From contig JAFLVC010000001.1 in the NCBI GenBank assembly GCA_022508505.1, forward strand, positions 300,090 through 364,089: 64,000 nucleotides of DNA, in the 5' to 3' direction. Numbering within the stretch: the first letter of the stretch is position 1; each line of letters begins with the position of its first letter. Both the position numbers and the translations under genes were made by a program. Source of the stretch: Clostridiales bacterium (GTDB taxonomy: Bacteria; Bacillota; Clostridia; Christensenellales; Pumilibacteraceae). A model generated the notes under the pieces. It saw only the letters and a program-made list of their open reading frames with translations. It was not told the origin of the DNA and did not search any database. This document shows, piece after piece, positions 7,853 through 17,419 of the stretch.

Positions 7853-8153
7853 CTTTCGTTTTTTGCCGTCGGCGCTGAAAGATATAGATGAGGTGTTCGA
7901 TTACATAACGCAAAAGCTGTGCAATCAAAAAGCTGCTAACGACTTAATGGGCAAGCTCGATGAAACCATTGACAATATAAGATTGTTTCCTCAATCGTTT
8001 CCGTTACACGAGGACAGCGAGCTTAAAAGTAACTTCGTGCGTAAGGTTTCGGTAGATAATTACATATTATTCTACAAGTATGACGAAGCACAAGAGCTTA
8101 TAATTATTTTATATTTCAAGTACGGTGGAAGTAATTTGTCTGGGCTTCATTGA
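7836..8153 (+). CDS. RelE/ParE-family toxin
   Basis: 105 aa: SALKDIDEVFDYITQKLCNQKAANDLMGKLDETIDNIRLFPQSFP...DNYILFYKYDEAQELIIILYF. Confidence 0.9.
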   Translation: MSKKIDFRFLPSALKDIDEVFDYITQKLCNQKAANDLMGKLDETIDNIRLFPQSFPLHEDSELKSNFVRKVSVDNYILFYKYDEAQELIIILYFKYGGSNLSGLH

Positions 8154-8335
8154 TTGGTAAAAAGACGAGAGTGCGGTTGCGCGGCACGAAACTGTGTCGC
8201 GCCGTATTTTTTATAAATAATCACTTCGATTTTTCTTTGAACTATTGACACGAAAATAGCACAATAGTATAATAGTATCACTTTGCATATGGCTTTCGTC
8301 ATTGAATGAATTTTAAAAAACGCAATGGTTTTGAC

Positions 8336-9265
8336 ATGAGCAATAACGAAAATGACAATCAAAGTGAATCATACGAGTACAGAAAAAGAGCGGAAGAAGA
8401 GCGCAGAAAACGGGTGAATGCGTTTGCCGATTCGCTTCTCGAAGGCAGCGCGTCAAACTTCAAGCCCGCATCAAAAGGGACGACCGAGCCCGACATAGGC
8501 GAGCTCATAGCGGGACTTAAAGAAGTTATCGGTCGCGAAGATCACAGCGGACACCGAAAGCGCCTGCGCGAGAGATTGAAGCACGCCGACCTCGACAACG
8601 TTCCGTCCGAGGTGCTGCTCGAAACATTTCTGTCGTACTTTATTCCGCGAAAGGACGTCGCGCCTTTATCGAAAATGCTATTGGAGCATTACGGTTCGCT
8701 GTGGAATGTGCTCACGGCTCCTCCGGCCGAGCTCAAAGCCTTTCCGTCCATGACAGAGCGCGCGTCGCGCATGGCGTCGCACTTAATCCGTCTCACAAAC
8801 TATCAGCGCCGAGCGGCGTTCGCGATAAAAAGCGGCGATCGTGCGCTCCGGTTTTTCGCGGCGCTCAATGCGGGTGACGACTGCGTGCAAACGCACGTCG
8901 CTTATCTCGACGCCGACTACAACGTCATCGCAATAGAGACGCACAGTGGCGAAAAGGCAGTCGCGCCAAAGACGATAGTGGGCGGTGCGTACAGGTTGTC
9001 CGCGAGCTACGTAATAATCGGAAGAAGGGAAAGCGCGCTGTTTCCGCAGTGGCAGGGCGGGGCGAAGTATGCCGCAATCCTGCGCGAAGTGCTCGGCGCC
9101 GTCGACACGTCGTTGCTCGATATAATCGTATTTACAGGTCTCGGCTATTACTCGATCGGTGCGAGCGCGATGCGCAAGGACGAACCGATAGTTTATGCGT
9201 TCACGCCGCTAGTAGCCGTGCCCGACGTAGGCGACGTCGTGCGGGAGCTGACGCCGGACGAGTGA
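8336..9265 (+). CDS. RadC-like protein with UPF0758 N-terminal helical region and degenerate JAB/MPN domain
   Basis: GHRKRLRERLKHADLDNVPSEVLLETFLSYFIPRKDVAPLSKMLLEHYGSLWNVLTAP..., then RadC-like fold sequence without the HNHPSG motif. Confidence 0.8.
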   Translation: MSNNENDNQSESYEYRKRAEEERRKRVNAFADSLLEGSASNFKPASKGTTEPDIGELIAGLKEVIGREDHSGHRKRLRERLKHADLDNVPSEVLLETFLSYFIPRKDVAPLSKMLLEHYGSLWNVLTAPPAELKAFPSMTERASRMASHLIRLTNYQRRAAFAIKSGDRALRFFAALNAGDDCVQTHVAYLDADYNVIAIETHSGEKAVAPKTIVGGAYRLSASYVIIGRRESALFPQWQGGAKYAAILREVLGAVDTSLLDIIVFTGLGYYSIGASAMRKDEPIVYAFTPLVAVPDVGDVVRELTPDE

Positions 9266-9284
9266 GACTGCGCATTGCGGCGAG

Positions 9285-9908
9285 CTATCTCGGAAAGAAT
9301 ATGAGAAGCGAGCCGTGCTTGACGGACACCGTAGCGGGCGACTTACCGCTCACCGTAGCGTTTGAAACGCCGAGCGGAAAGTCGGGCGAGAGCGTCGCGT
9401 TGTCGAGCGGGTAATAGAGCGACGACAGCTTAACGCCCGTCGCTTCGCCGCCGTAGGCAAACACCGAAACGGTGCCCTCGGCGGTTTTCGGAATGACAAA
9501 AGTTTCGTCGGTTATGACGGTCGCAATCGTGTCGCGGTCGATTAAAAATCCGTGCGCGTCGAAATTGTTGAGATAGCGAAGGGCGGCGAGGTTTGCGACT
9601 GTATGGTCGAGCCTTCCGCCCACGCCGCCGTACAGCACGAAGGTCTTGTATTCGCGGCGCAGCCCGAGCTTGATTGCGGCGAGCATGTCGGTATCGTCCT
9701 TTTCTCGCTTCAGCTTTACGACGTGCGCGGCAATGCCCTCGGGCGCCGTCGACGAGTCGAAATCGCCTATGACGACGTTCGGGTCGAGCCCCGCGCTTTT
9801 CACTGCGGAATACCCGCCGTCGGCGGCGATTATTAGGTCGGACTTTGTAAAGCTCCGCTTCGGCGGGAACGCTTCGCCCGCGCCGAATATAACGCACATC
9901 TTTTCCAT
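9285..9908 (-). CDS. Thiamine pyrophosphokinase
   Basis: MCVIFGAGEAFPP...LIIAADGGYSAVKSAGLDPNVVIGDFDS...KDDTDMLAAIKLGL...YGGVGGRLDHTVANLAAL. Start at ATG 9908; the longer ORF runs antisense through the tRNA. Confidence 0.93.
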   Translation of the reverse strand: MEKMCVIFGAGEAFPPKRSFTKSDLIIAADGGYSAVKSAGLDPNVVIGDFDSSTAPEGIAAHVVKLKREKDDTDMLAAIKLGLRREYKTFVLYGGVGGRLDHTVANLAALRYLNNFDAHGFLIDRDTIATVITDETFVIPKTAEGTVSVFAYGGEATGVKLSSLYYPLDNATLSPDFPLGVSNATVSGKSPATVSVKHGSLLIFFPR

Positions 9909-9952
9909 ACCCGCATTATAGCACAAAAAACAAAGATAGTCGAGAGAAATTA

Positions 9953-9981
9953 TTGACAAACAGTTCAAACGGTGATATAAT
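9953..9981 (+). promoter_or_regulatory. Promoter of tRNA-Pro(CGG)
   Basis: TTGACA(9953)-17-TATAAT(9976). Confidence 0.85.
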
Positions 9982-9992
9982 AACTTTCGCAT

Positions 9993-10068
9993 CGAGGCGT
10001 AGCGCAGTTGGTAGCGCGCATGGTTCGGGACCATGAGGCCGCGAGTTCGAGTCTCGCCGCTTCGACCA
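9993..10068 (+). tRNA. tRNA-Pro (anticodon CGG)
   Basis: 76 nt, identical to 7378-7453 except pair 6-67 (T-A to C-G) and position 34 (A to C). Confidence 0.95.
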
Positions 10069-10072
10069 CATA

Positions 10073-10104
10073 AACACACGACGGTTCACCGTCGTGTGTT
10101 TTTG
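10073..10104 (+). terminator. Terminator after tRNA-Pro(CGG)
   Basis: ACACACGACGGTTCACCGTCGTGTGTTTTT. Confidence 0.85.
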
Positions 10105-10115
10105 TATATATAAGA

Positions 10116-10254
10116 GCGAGACTCGAACTCCGATAGGAGCGCGACCGTCAAGTAAACATGCCTGTGGCATGTTTATAGGGAGCGCACGAGCGGCTGTGCC
10201 GCGAAGTGGGCGATTTTGCGGAGCAAAAGCGCGCTAGTCTCGCCGCTTCGACCA
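10116..10254. repeat. Small element bounded by tRNA-Pro T-arm/3'-end sequences
   Basis: 10116-10130 is the reverse complement of tRNA positions 10043-10057; 10236-10254 is a 19-nt direct copy of tRNA 3' end 10050-10068. Confidence 0.75.
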
Positions 10255-10505
10255 AAGCGGCGCTATTGCGCCTAAATGAATAGATAAGAGATAAGAGATA
10301 AGAATGAAGAACAGAGCGTAAAATATCGTTCGCCGCTTTGTATTATTATCTATTATCTCTTATTTTTTATCTCTTATCTAAATCGCTGACGCGCTCTTAT
10401 TTGAAATTTGTTTTGCCCGCAAGTTTATTGCATTAACCTTTTCGCTTTGAGTAGCGTATATGTAAAATAGCCGCATTTTGCGGCTGTTACTGCTTTTCGA
10501 TATTA

Positions 10506-10871
10506 TCAGCTTTTCGAAGAGTCCGCCGAGTCATCGGAACGGTCTATCATCTTGTAGCCCGGGTTTGTCGGGCGGCTCCGTCCCGCGCGGGCGGTCGGAG
10601 TGACGTCGGCTTTGCCGCAAACGCGCTCTGTATTTCCGCTGTTGTCGGGGCGGGTGCGCGTCTTTCTGCCGCTGCTGCAGTTCGTCGTTTTTTCGTTATT
10701 TTCAATTTCGCGCTTGCGCTTTGTCGTTATTTTTCCGGCGGGATAGATTTCCTCCTCGATTACTTCCTCGGCGGAAATTTCGGCGTCCGTCTTTTTTCGG
10801 CGTTCGTCGTTGCCGTTCGACTTGTTGCGGAGCTTATTCCACATCGATTTGAATTTTTGTCCTATACCCAT
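10506..10871 (-). CDS. Hypothetical highly charged small protein
   Basis: 121-aa ORF, ATG preceded by GGAGGAG on the minus strand; low complexity, no family recognised. Confidence 0.6.
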   Translation of the reverse strand: MGIGQKFKSMWNKLRNKSNGNDERRKKTDAEISAEEVIEEEIYPAGKITTKRKREIENNEKTTNCSSGRKTRTRPDNSGNTERVCGKADVTPTARAGRSRPTNPGYKMIDRSDDSADSSKS

Positions 10872-10891
10872 AACTCCTCCATGTGTCGTGC

Positions 10892-10910
10892 TTAGGTTAC
10901 GCTAACCTAA
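10892..10910. promoter_or_regulatory. DtxR/IdeR-type iron-box palindrome TTAGGTTACGCTAACCTAA
   Basis: Perfect 8-bp arms around a 3-nt centre; matches the known 19-bp DtxR/IdeR consensus TTAGGTTAGSCTAACCTAA at all but one central base. Confidence 0.75.
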
Positions 10911-11174
10911 AAATATTGTAGGTAAAACGCGAAAAATTATACATTAAAGTTAGGTTAAGATTTTGCCCGCCGCACGCATATTCCTTTACAAACGCGAAAA
11001 AATTTTGTATAATATACGCAGTTACGATTGCTGTTGCAATCGTGGCGCGGATGCGCCTCGCGCGTAAAGCGCGACTGCGATATTGAATCACAGCGCAAAA
11101 ATGCCATTGCGAGCAAGCATTTTTGCTTGTGATATAATATGCCATAATCGAAAATGGCGTAAGGAGGATTGACA

Positions 11175-14006
11175 GTGCTTGAACTTAAAGAGATAACCAA
11201 AGATTACAAGGTGGGTGGCGACAAGGTGCGCGCCCTTAAAGGCGTGTCGATTAAATTCCGCAAGAGCGAGTTCGTCTCCGTTCTCGGCCCGTCGGGCTGC
11301 GGCAAGACGACGCTACTCAACATCATCGGCGGACTCGACCACTGCACGGACGGCGATCTCATAATTAACGGTATAAGCACCAAAACCTTTAAAGACCGTG
11401 ATTGGGACACCTACCGCAATCACAGCATAGGCTTCGTGTTCCAAAGCTACAACCTCATCCCGCACCAGACAATACTCGAAAACGTCGAGCTCGCTTTAAA
11501 CATTTCGGGCATTCCCAAGGCGGAGCGCGTTCAGCGCGCCAAGGAAGCGCTCGACAAGGTGGGCTTAGCGGGGCTTTACAAGAAAAAGCCCAACCAGCTC
11601 TCGGGCGGGCAGATGCAGCGCGTGGCGATTGCCCGCGCTCTTGTCGGCGACCCCGATATTTTGCTTGCCGACGAGCCGACGGGTGCTCTCGACAGCGAGA
11701 CGTCCGTTCAGATAATGGACCTCATAAAGGAGATTTCGCTCGAGCGCCTCGTCATCATGGTCACGCACAACCCCGAGCTTGCCGAGCAGTACTCCACCCG
11801 CATAGTGCGCCTTCTCGACGGCCTCGTCGTAGACGACACCATGCCGTACGACGGCGGTGAGGAAGCTCAGGCGGAAAAAACAGAAGCGGAGGGCGAGGAG
11901 CAAGGAACTCTCGACAACTCCGATCATTTCGACGCGCCGCCTGTGGGCGAAACGTCTGACAAGGTCGAAAAAAGCGGCAAAAGCAAGAAGTCCAAGCTGT
12001 CGTTTTGGTCGACGTTCAAGCTGTCGTTTCGGAACCTTTTGACAAAGCTTAAGCGCACCATACTCGTATGCTTCGCGGGCTCTATAGGCATTATAGGCGT
12101 TACAACGGTGCTTGCCGTGTCGACGGGCGTCACCGACTACATAGACCAGATGCAAAACGACATGCTTTCCGGCAACCCCATTCAGGTAAAGGAGTCGTCG
12201 CTCAACCTTTCATTACTTACCGAGATGAGCAGCATTGCCGACGAGCGCGCCGCCGCCAAAAAGGGCATCAAAAAAGGGCACGTCAACGTCGACTACATGA
12301 TCGAGTTTTTGGCAAACCGCGCGGACGACCTCAACGAGCTGATGGTCAGCAACACGATAACAAATGAATACGTCGAGTTCGTCAAGAATATGCCCAAATC
12401 GTACTACCGCGAGATGAGCTTCAGATACGGCATAGACGTCGGCAACAACATATACACCGATTATCACTTCACAAAGCCGGACGGCTCGCCCGATACCGAC
12501 GGCAAAAAGATGTCGCTTACCGCCGCGCAGGAGATTTACACCTCGCTGCTCGGCAAGACCATATTCTCCAAATACTCGCAGATGGCGTCGCTCGTAAAAA
12601 TCGATTACAGACAGGCGCCCGAAAACGAGGACTTCATTTCGCAGCAGTACGACATAATATCCGAAAACGGCCGCATTGCGACCAAGGCGGGCGAGGTGAT
12701 GATTGTCGTCGACAAGGACACCCAGCTCACCGACCTATTCTTAGCTCAGCTCGGCTACTACAACCAGGAAGAGTTTTTGAACATCGCGTACAAGGCGACC
12801 AAGGACACAGATCCCGATTCCGCCGCTGCGTACGATCCCAAGCTCGACAGGGACAGGATTCCGTACGGCGAGCTCGTCGGCAAAAAGTTCACATGGTACC
12901 CCAACGACACCGTATATAACTATATCGCCGACGACAATCCCGCAGGCTGGCTGGAGACGAACAGGCGCGCGTTTACTTACAACCCGATAGCGAGCGACGA
13001 GTGGACGGACGGCATCGAACTAACCGTCACCGCCATACTCCGTCCCAAAAAGGACCTCGCTTACGGCAGCATGAGCGCCGGCATTTACTACACCCCCGCG
13101 CTCATAAATCAGATTTTGGAAAGAGAGCGCGTCAAGCAGTCGAAGATAGTCGAGTTCCTTGCAAAAGACGAGGAGGGACTTGGCGTCGACTACTTCACCG
13201 TTCCGATGGGCACCGACGAGGTTTACGTCGTCCCGACGTTTGACTACGAGTTCTACTACGACGGCGTGTTGTATTCGACGACGAGCCCCGACAAGAAAAC
13301 GCGCATAACGATGGGTATGGTGTACAATACGCCGGGCATGAACGACATGATGTCCATGTTCTCGGGTGGGGCGATGGCGTCGCTGTCGCTGCGCGACCTC
13401 GGCGGCATAGACATTCCCAATACGATATCGGTGTACCCGATAGACTTTACGTACAAGGGCAAGGTTACCAAGTATCTTGACAAGTGGAACAAGGCGGGCG
13501 CGGTCACGTTCGGCGAAACCACTATAGAGCGGGACGACCGCGAGGACATAATCTACACCGACAACATCGAACTGATTATCTCGCTCGTCAACGACCTTAT
13601 CGACATGATAACCTTTGCGCTCGTCGCGTTCACGTCGCTGTCGCTTGTCGTTTCTACAGTCATGATAGCGATAATAACCTATGTTTCGGTCATAGAGCGC
13701 ATAAAAGAGATCGGCGTCATACGCGCGCTCGGCGGGCGCAAGCGCGACGTGTCGAGGCTGTTCACTGCCGAAACGCTCATGATAGGCATAGCGTCAGGCG
13801 TTTTGGGCATAATCGTCACGTTCATACTTACGCTCATCATAAACGGCATAGTGCAAAGCCTCGCCGGCATTTCGATAGCCTCGCTCACCGTGCCGATCGC
13901 GCTGATAATGATATCGGTAAGCGCGGTGCTCACACTCATTTCGGGACTTGTTCCCGCGCGGCTCGCCGCAAAGAAGGATCCCGTCGAGGCGCTCCGCACA
14001 GAGTAA
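11175..14006 (+). CDS. ABC transporter, fused ATPase and FtsX-type permease (MacB-like)
   Basis: [45 protein letters not shown]-terminal FtsX domain ([29 protein letters not shown]). GTG start at 11175 after AAGGAGG. Confidence 0.93.
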   Translation: MLELKEITKDYKVGGDKVRALKGVSIKFRKSEFVSVLGPSGCGKTTLLNIIGGLDHCTDGDLIINGISTKTFKDRDWDTYRNHSIGFVFQSYNLIPHQTILENVELALNISGIPKAERVQRAKEALDKVGLAGLYKKKPNQLSGGQMQRVAIARALVGDPDILLADEPTGALDSETSVQIMDLIKEISLERLVIMVTHNPELAEQYSTRIVRLLDGLVVDDTMPYDGGEEAQAEKTEAEGEEQGTLDNSDHFDAPPVGETSDKVEKSGKSKKSKLSFWSTFKLSFRNLLTKLKRTILVCFAGSIGIIGVTTVLAVSTGVTDYIDQMQNDMLSGNPIQVKESSLNLSLLTEMSSIADERAAAKKGIKKGHVNVDYMIEFLANRADDLNELMVSNTITNEYVEFVKNMPKSYYREMSFRYGIDVGNNIYTDYHFTKPDGSPDTDGKKMSLTAAQEIYTSLLGKTIFSKYSQMASLVKIDYRQAPENEDFISQQYDIISENGRIATKAGEVMIVVDKDTQLTDLFLAQLGYYNQEEFLNIAYKATKDTDPDSAAAYDPKLDRDRIPYGELVGKKFTWYPNDTVYNYIADDNPAGWLETNRRAFTYNPIASDEWTDGIELTVTAILRPKKDLAYGSMSAGIYYTPALINQILERERVKQSKIVEFLAKDEEGLGVDYFTVPMGTDEVYVVPTFDYEFYYDGVLYSTTSPDKKTRITMGMVYNTPGMNDMMSMFSGGAMASLSLRDLGGIDIPNTISVYPIDFTYKGKVTKYLDKWNKAGAVTFGETTIERDDREDIIYTDNIELIISLVNDLIDMITFALVAFTSLSLVVSTVMIAIITYVSVIERIKEIGVIRALGGRKRDVSRLFTAETLMIGIASGVLGIIVTFILTLIINGIVQSLAGISIASLTVPIALIMISVSAVLTLISGLVPARLAAKKDPVEALRTE

Positions 14007-14054
14007 CGCTTAGAACAGAGTAGTAACTCCGCAATAAAAAATTCGGGTAAGAAC

Positions 14055-16022
14055 ATGGCAAAGAAAGAGAAACCGACGTTTTATATAACGACGCCCATTT
14101 ACTATGCGAGCGGCTCGCTCCATATCGGGCATTGCTACACCACCGTTTGCTGCGACGCGATAGCGCGGTTTAAGCGCATGGACGGGTACGACGTTTTCTA
14201 CCTGACCGGCACCGACGAGCACGGTCAAAAGGTGCAGCAGGCGGCGGAGGAGCACGGCGTGTCGCCCAAGGCGTTCGTCGACTCATTGGCCGACCGCATA
14301 AAGGCGCTGTGGGAGCGCATGGATATCTCCAACGACGGCTTTATCCGCACGACCGACGAGGACCACGAAAAGGCGGTCGCCGACATCTTCACAAAGCTGT
14401 ACGAAAAGGGCGACATCTACAAGTCGGAGTACGTCGGCAAGTACTGCAAGCCGTGCGAGTCGTTCTGGACGGACGGCCAGCTCGTTGACGGCAAGTGCCC
14501 CGACTGCGGGCGCGAGGTGGAGGAGGCAAAAGAGGAGTGTTACTTCCTGCGCCTCAGCAAGTACGCCGACCGCATACGAAAGCTCTTGACCGAAACGGAT
14601 TTCTTGCAGCCCGAGTCGCGAGTCAAGGAAATGGTAAATAACTTTATCGACAAGGGCCTAACCGATCTTGCCGTGACGCGCACGTCATTTGATTGGGGCA
14701 TACGCGTTCCGTTTGATCCCAAGCACGTCATATACGTTTGGATAGACGCGCTTCCCAACTACATCACCGCGCTCGGCTACGGTCATGGCGGGAAGAACTT
14801 TGAAAAATATTGGCCGTGCGACATGCACGTCATGGCAAAGGAGATCGTGCGCTTTCACTCTATAGTGTGGCCGGCGATACTCATGGCGCTCGACGTGCCG
14901 CTTCCCAAGCGCCTTTACGGGCACGGGTGGATAATGCTCGACGGCGACAAGATGAGTAAGTCCAAGGGCAACGTCGTCGATCCGTTTATATTGACCGACC
15001 GCTACGGCGTGGACGCGCTCAGATACTACCTGCTCTCCTCCATGCCGTTCGGCGAGGACAGCACGTACACCAACGAGCTGCTGCTTTCGTCCATAAACAA
15101 CAATCTTGTAAACGACCTCGGCAACCTCGTTCGCCGCACGCTCGCCATGAGCAAGCAGTATTTTGACGGCGACATAACGAAGCCTAAAAGCGATACCGTA
15201 ACCCAAGAAGATAAGAATTTCCAAAAGGCGATTGACAGCCTTCTTCCCGCGGTTCGCGCCGACGTGGACAAGCCGCAACTGTCAAAAGCACTCGAAAAGA
15301 TTTTCGGCGTCATCGACCTTGCAAACAAGTACATCGACCTCAACAAGCCGTGGGTGCTCAACAAGGAGGGCGAGACGGCGCGGCTCAACGCCGTTCTGTA
15401 CCACCTGTTGGAAGCTATTAGGGTGTGCGCCAACCTGCTTTTACCGTTCATGACGAAGTACCCGCGCCGCATATTCGACGGGTTGGGCTTGAGCGTTCCG
15501 GACGGCTTCGACGGCGCAAAGTACGGCGTTGTCAAGGCGTACAAGACGACGGAGATCGAGCCCATACTCAACAGGCTTGACATCAAAAAAGAGCTCGCCG
15601 AGCTCGAAAAGATAGCCGAAGAAGTAAACGGCAAAAAGGGCAAACAGGACAAAAAAGAAAATGCGCCCGAAAACAAACCGAAAGGCGAGGACGAAAAAAT
15701 GGAAGAAATCACGATTGACGAGTTTTTCAAGACAGAGCTTCGCGTCGTAAGGATCGAGGCCTGCGAAAAGGTGGAAAAGTCCAAAAAGCTTTTGAAGTCG
15801 ACGGTGTTCGACGGCACGCGCCGCCGCACGATAGTTTCGGGCATTGCGCACGTCTATAAGCCGGAAGAGCTCGTCGGAAAGAACGCCGCGCTCGTCGCAA
15901 ACCTCAAGCCCGCAAAGCTGTGCGGAATACTCTCCGAGGGCATGCTGCTTTGCTCGAGCGGCGAGGACGATTTGCCGCATCTCATAGAGCCTCTCGGCGA
16001 GCCGGGGGACAAGATATGCTGA
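14055..16022 (+). CDS. metG: Methionyl-tRNA synthetase with C-terminal tRNA-binding (Trbp) domain
   Basis: FYITTPIYYASGSLHIGHCYTTVCCD, KMSKSKGN, C-terminal TIDEFFKTELRVVRIEACEKVEKSKKLLK. Confidence 0.97.
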   Translation: MAKKEKPTFYITTPIYYASGSLHIGHCYTTVCCDAIARFKRMDGYDVFYLTGTDEHGQKVQQAAEEHGVSPKAFVDSLADRIKALWERMDISNDGFIRTTDEDHEKAVADIFTKLYEKGDIYKSEYVGKYCKPCESFWTDGQLVDGKCPDCGREVEEAKEECYFLRLSKYADRIRKLLTETDFLQPESRVKEMVNNFIDKGLTDLAVTRTSFDWGIRVPFDPKHVIYVWIDALPNYITALGYGHGGKNFEKYWPCDMHVMAKEIVRFHSIVWPAILMALDVPLPKRLYGHGWIMLDGDKMSKSKGNVVDPFILTDRYGVDALRYYLLSSMPFGEDSTYTNELLLSSINNNLVNDLGNLVRRTLAMSKQYFDGDITKPKSDTVTQEDKNFQKAIDSLLPAVRADVDKPQLSKALEKIFGVIDLANKYIDLNKPWVLNKEGETARLNAVLYHLLEAIRVCANLLLPFMTKYPRRIFDGLGLSVPDGFDGAKYGVVKAYKTTEIEPILNRLDIKKELAELEKIAEEVNGKKGKQDKKENAPENKPKGEDEKMEEITIDEFFKTELRVVRIEACEKVEKSKKLLKSTVFDGTRRRTIVSGIAHVYKPEELVGKNAALVANLKPAKLCGILSEGMLLCSSGEDDLPHLIEPLGEPGDKIC

Positions 16023-16795
16023 TAGACTCGCACGCGCACATCACCGACGAAGCTTACGGCGACGGCGGCAAGAGCATAATCGCGTCGATGGAAAAGGATA
16101 ACCTCGGCGCAATAGTGTGCGTGGGCTGCGACGAGGCTTCGACGCTTGCGAGCATAGAGGTCGCGCATACCGACAGCAGGATTTACGCGTCGGTGGGAGT
16201 TCATCCGTACTATCCCGAAACTGTTACTAATGAGCTTCTCGACAAGTTCAAAAAGCTCGCGCAAGACGAAAAGGTTGTCGCCGTCGGCGAGTTCGGGCTT
16301 GACTATCACCACGAGGTGTACAACCGCGACGCGCAAGTTAGCGCTATGAATATGCAGTACGATTTGGCGCGCGAGCTTCGCCTTCCCATGATATTCCACG
16401 TCCGCGAGGCGACGGGCGACTTTACCGAGTTTTTGCGCACCCGATCTTTTCCCGAAAGCGGCGTCATGCACTGCTTTTCTGGCTCCGTCGAGACGGCGGA
16501 GATCTGTTTGAAAAAGGGCTTGTATCTATCGTTCGGCGGCAAGCTGACCTACCACAATTCGCGCCACCTTCAAGAGGCGGCGGCGTACGCTCCGCTCGAT
16601 AGGATTTTGATAGAAACGGACGCGCCGTACCTGTCGCCGGCGCAGTGCTTGGGCGAGACCAACTACCCGAAGAACGTTGCGTACGTGCGCGACAAGCTCG
16701 CCGAGCTAAAGGGCATAACGGCGCGGGAAGCGGAAGAAGCGACGGCGAAAAACGCGCTATCCCTGTTTTTCAGAATGAAACCTTTGGGAGCATAG
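16016..16795 (+). CDS. TatD-family metal-dependent hydrolase
   Basis: MLIDSHAHITDEAY...VGVHPYYPETV...GEFGLDYH...HCFSGS...ETDAPYLSP; start overlaps the metG stop. Confidence 0.95.
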   Translation: MLIDSHAHITDEAYGDGGKSIIASMEKDNLGAIVCVGCDEASTLASIEVAHTDSRIYASVGVHPYYPETVTNELLDKFKKLAQDEKVVAVGEFGLDYHHEVYNRDAQVSAMNMQYDLARELRLPMIFHVREATGDFTEFLRTRSFPESGVMHCFSGSVETAEICLKKGLYLSFGGKLTYHNSRHLQEAAAYAPLDRILIETDAPYLSPAQCLGETNYPKNVAYVRDKLAELKGITAREAEEATAKNALSLFFRMKPLGA

Positions 16796-16801
16796 CGCCG
16801 C

Positions 16802-17419
16802 ATGGCAAACAACTACGTCTACATCCTTGACGGCAAGGCTTACGTCAATCTTACAAACAAGTGTTCAAACGCCTGCACGTTCTGCATTCGAAATACGGGC
16901 GACGGCGTAAAGGGCACGCCGCTGTGGCTCGACAAAGAGCCTACGGCGATTGACGTTATATCGGCGTTCGAGAAGGTCAGGGACAAGCTCGCTAGTGATG
17001 AGGTCGTGTTCTGCGGCTTCGGCGAGCCGACGGACGCCATGGCGGTCTTAGTCGAGAGCGCGGCGCGGTTAAAGGGAATGGGCTACACGCTTCGGCTGAA
17101 CACCAACGGCTTGGGAAATGCCGACAACGGGCGCGACATCACGAGCGAGCTCAAAGTTTTCGACACGGTTTCCGTTTCGCTCAACCAGTGCGACGCAAAA
17201 AAGTACGCGGAAGTTACGCGGTCGCGCTACGAGGATAAAGCGTTTTCTTTTGTTTTGGACTTTGCAAAAAGTTGCAAAGAAAGGGGAATAAATACCGTGT
17301 TCACGGTTGTGGACACGATAGACGGCGGTGACGTAGATAGGTGCCGCGAGATTGCACGAAAAATGGGGGTACCGCTTCGCGTCAGAAGCTACGTTCCCGA
17401 CAACTACGGAGATAATTGA
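16802..17419 (+). CDS. TatD family-associated radical SAM protein
   Basis: YVNLTNKCSNACTFCIRNTGDGVKG (CxxxCxxC) directly downstream of tatD; matches the TatD-linked rSAM family. Confidence 0.9.
   Translation: MANNYVYILDGKAYVNLTNKCSNACTFCIRNTGDGVKGTPLWLDKEPTAIDVISAFEKVRDKLASDEVVFCGFGEPTDAMAVLVESAARLKGMGYTLRLNTNGLGNADNGRDITSELKVFDTVSVSLNQCDAKKYAEVTRSRYEDKAFSFVLDFAKSCKERGINTVFTVVDTIDGGDVDRCREIARKMGVPLRVRSYVPDNYGDN

Noticed and set aside
14006-14055. T-box leader upstream of metG (and upstream of asnS at 59200-59275)
   Set aside because: The intergenic spaces are too short and lack the T-box AGGGTGGNACCGCG motif.
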